Shown here: positions 4,803 through 5,241 of the stretch, one piece after another
How positions within the stretch are numbered: position 1 is the first letter of the stretch
Layout of the letters: every line of letters begins with the position of its first letter
DNA from: an uncultured Peptococcaceae bacterium
GTDB lineage: Bacteria; Bacillota; Peptococcia; Peptococcales; Peptococcaceae
Length of the DNA stretch: 5,241 bases
NCBI GenBank assembly: GCA_945949655.1
Contig: CAMFFG010000111.1
Location: 1-5,241, forward strand
Direction: 5' to 3'
Notes under the pieces: generated by a model
The model's database searches: none
The model's input: only the letters and a program-made list of their open reading frames with translations
What the model was told of the DNA's origin: nothing
Program-made: the position numbers and the translations under genes

Positions 4803-5241
4803 ATGCGTTGGCAAAAAGTAGCAACACTGATTGCAACTATTCTGATAGTTGTTATTGCCGCCGCAGTTGTGTTCCCGATCTGCGCCGATCATGCGGTACT
4901 GGGTCTGGACCTGCAGGGCGGTGTTGCGGTTCGTCTGGAAGCTCCAGAAGGAACCACACAGGAGGACATGGAGGCAGCCAAGAGCGTTATTGAAAACCGT
5001 ATCAATGCGTTGGGCGTTGCAGAACCGGAAGTCCGTCTGGAAGGCAGCAACCGGATTTCGGTTGAATTGCCCGGGGTAGAAGATGCAGCGGAAGCTGTGC
5101 GCGTTATCGGCACAACAGCCAAACTGCAGTTTATTCGTTATGATAATGGAGAAATTATTCTGGAAGGCGGTCAGCTGAAAAAAGCAAGTGCCTATATGAA
5201 TCAGGAGGCCATCAGTGCATCCGACATGTACGGCGTATCGC
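4803..5241 (+). CDS. secD: Protein translocase subunit SecD, N-terminal part (3' partial)
   Basis: The frame starts at ATG 4803 and is open to the window end; 146 residues are visible. TAGGAGG at 4788-4794 lies 8 nt before the start. Residues 6-26 are the first membrane helix (VATLIATILIVVIAAAVVFPI), acting as an uncleaved signal anchor. GLDLQGGVAVRLEA (34-47) is the conserved SecD D1-like motif, followed by IENRINALGVAEPEV, ISVELPGVEDAAEA and TAKLQF, which belong to the extracytoplasmic P1 domain. SecD works with SecF at the SecYEG translocon and uses the ion gradient to help export proteins. Full-length SecD proteins have about 400-600 residues, so most of the gene, and perhaps secF, lies to the right. 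It has its own promoter and no functional link to the nrd genes. Confidence 0.93.
   Translation, partial: MRWQKVATLIATILIVVIAAAVVFPICADHAVLGLDLQGGVAVRLEAPEGTTQEDMEAAKSVIENRINALGVAEPEVRLEGSNRISVELPGVEDAAEAVRVIGTTAKLQFIRYDNGEIILEGGQLKKASAYMNQEAISASDMYGVS

Noticed and set aside
3576..4892. Long open frame (438 codons) on the - strand
   Set aside because: It is antisense to nrdD, whose motifs are unmistakable, and runs into the secD start and promoter. There is no ribosome binding site before its ATG, and the composition (many Arg, His, Cys) is that of a shadow frame.

Overview
The window looks like chromosomal DNA of an anaerobic, low-to-mid GC member of the Bacillota (Clostridia or Negativicutes; the sequence does not decide between them). 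The reasons are strong AGGAGG-type ribosome binding sites, sigma-A-like promoters with 17-bp spacers, and an oxygen-sensitive class III ribonucleotide reductase with its radical-SAM activase. The base composition is fairly even across the window, and no transposase, integrase, CRISPR array or RNA gene is visible.

Layout from left to right. (1) Positions 1-360 are the C-terminal end of a SNF2-family helicase on the + strand. (2) Positions 361-499 are a convergent intergenic region with an 18-bp stem-loop, probably a bidirectional terminator, and two small abutting hairpins. (3) Positions 500-1126 on the - strand encode a very hydrophobic membrane protein whose C-terminal third resembles the pore module of a two-transmembrane ion channel, with an altered selectivity filter. 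(4) Positions 1127-1465 are a divergent regulatory region. It holds a pair of 12/13-bp dyads that match the NrdR-box core, a good extended -10 promoter for the rightward operon, and repeats around the predicted transcription start. (5) Positions 1466-2161 are an NrdG-type activase. (6) Positions 2254-4643 are nrdD, the anaerobic ribonucleoside-triphosphate reductase. It has an ATP-cone, the thiyl/finger-loop cysteines, a zinc site and the glycyl-radical motif, plus an appended glutaredoxin/thioredoxin-like domain with a CPNC active site. A net 4-nt deletion near 3030 breaks the reading frame. (7) From 4803 to the window end is the start of secD, with its own promoter.

The functional core is anaerobic dNTP synthesis. 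NrdG would use S-adenosylmethionine and an iron-sulfur cluster to make the glycyl radical on NrdD, and NrdD would reduce ribonucleotides. The fused redoxin domain suggests that the reducing equivalents come through dithiol chemistry rather than formate. The NrdR-like dyads suggest dATP/ATP-sensed repression, but they lie far from the nrdG promoter and closer to the divergent membrane gene, so their target is open. As written, the frameshift would prevent a full-length NrdD; it may be a real mutation or a sequence error.
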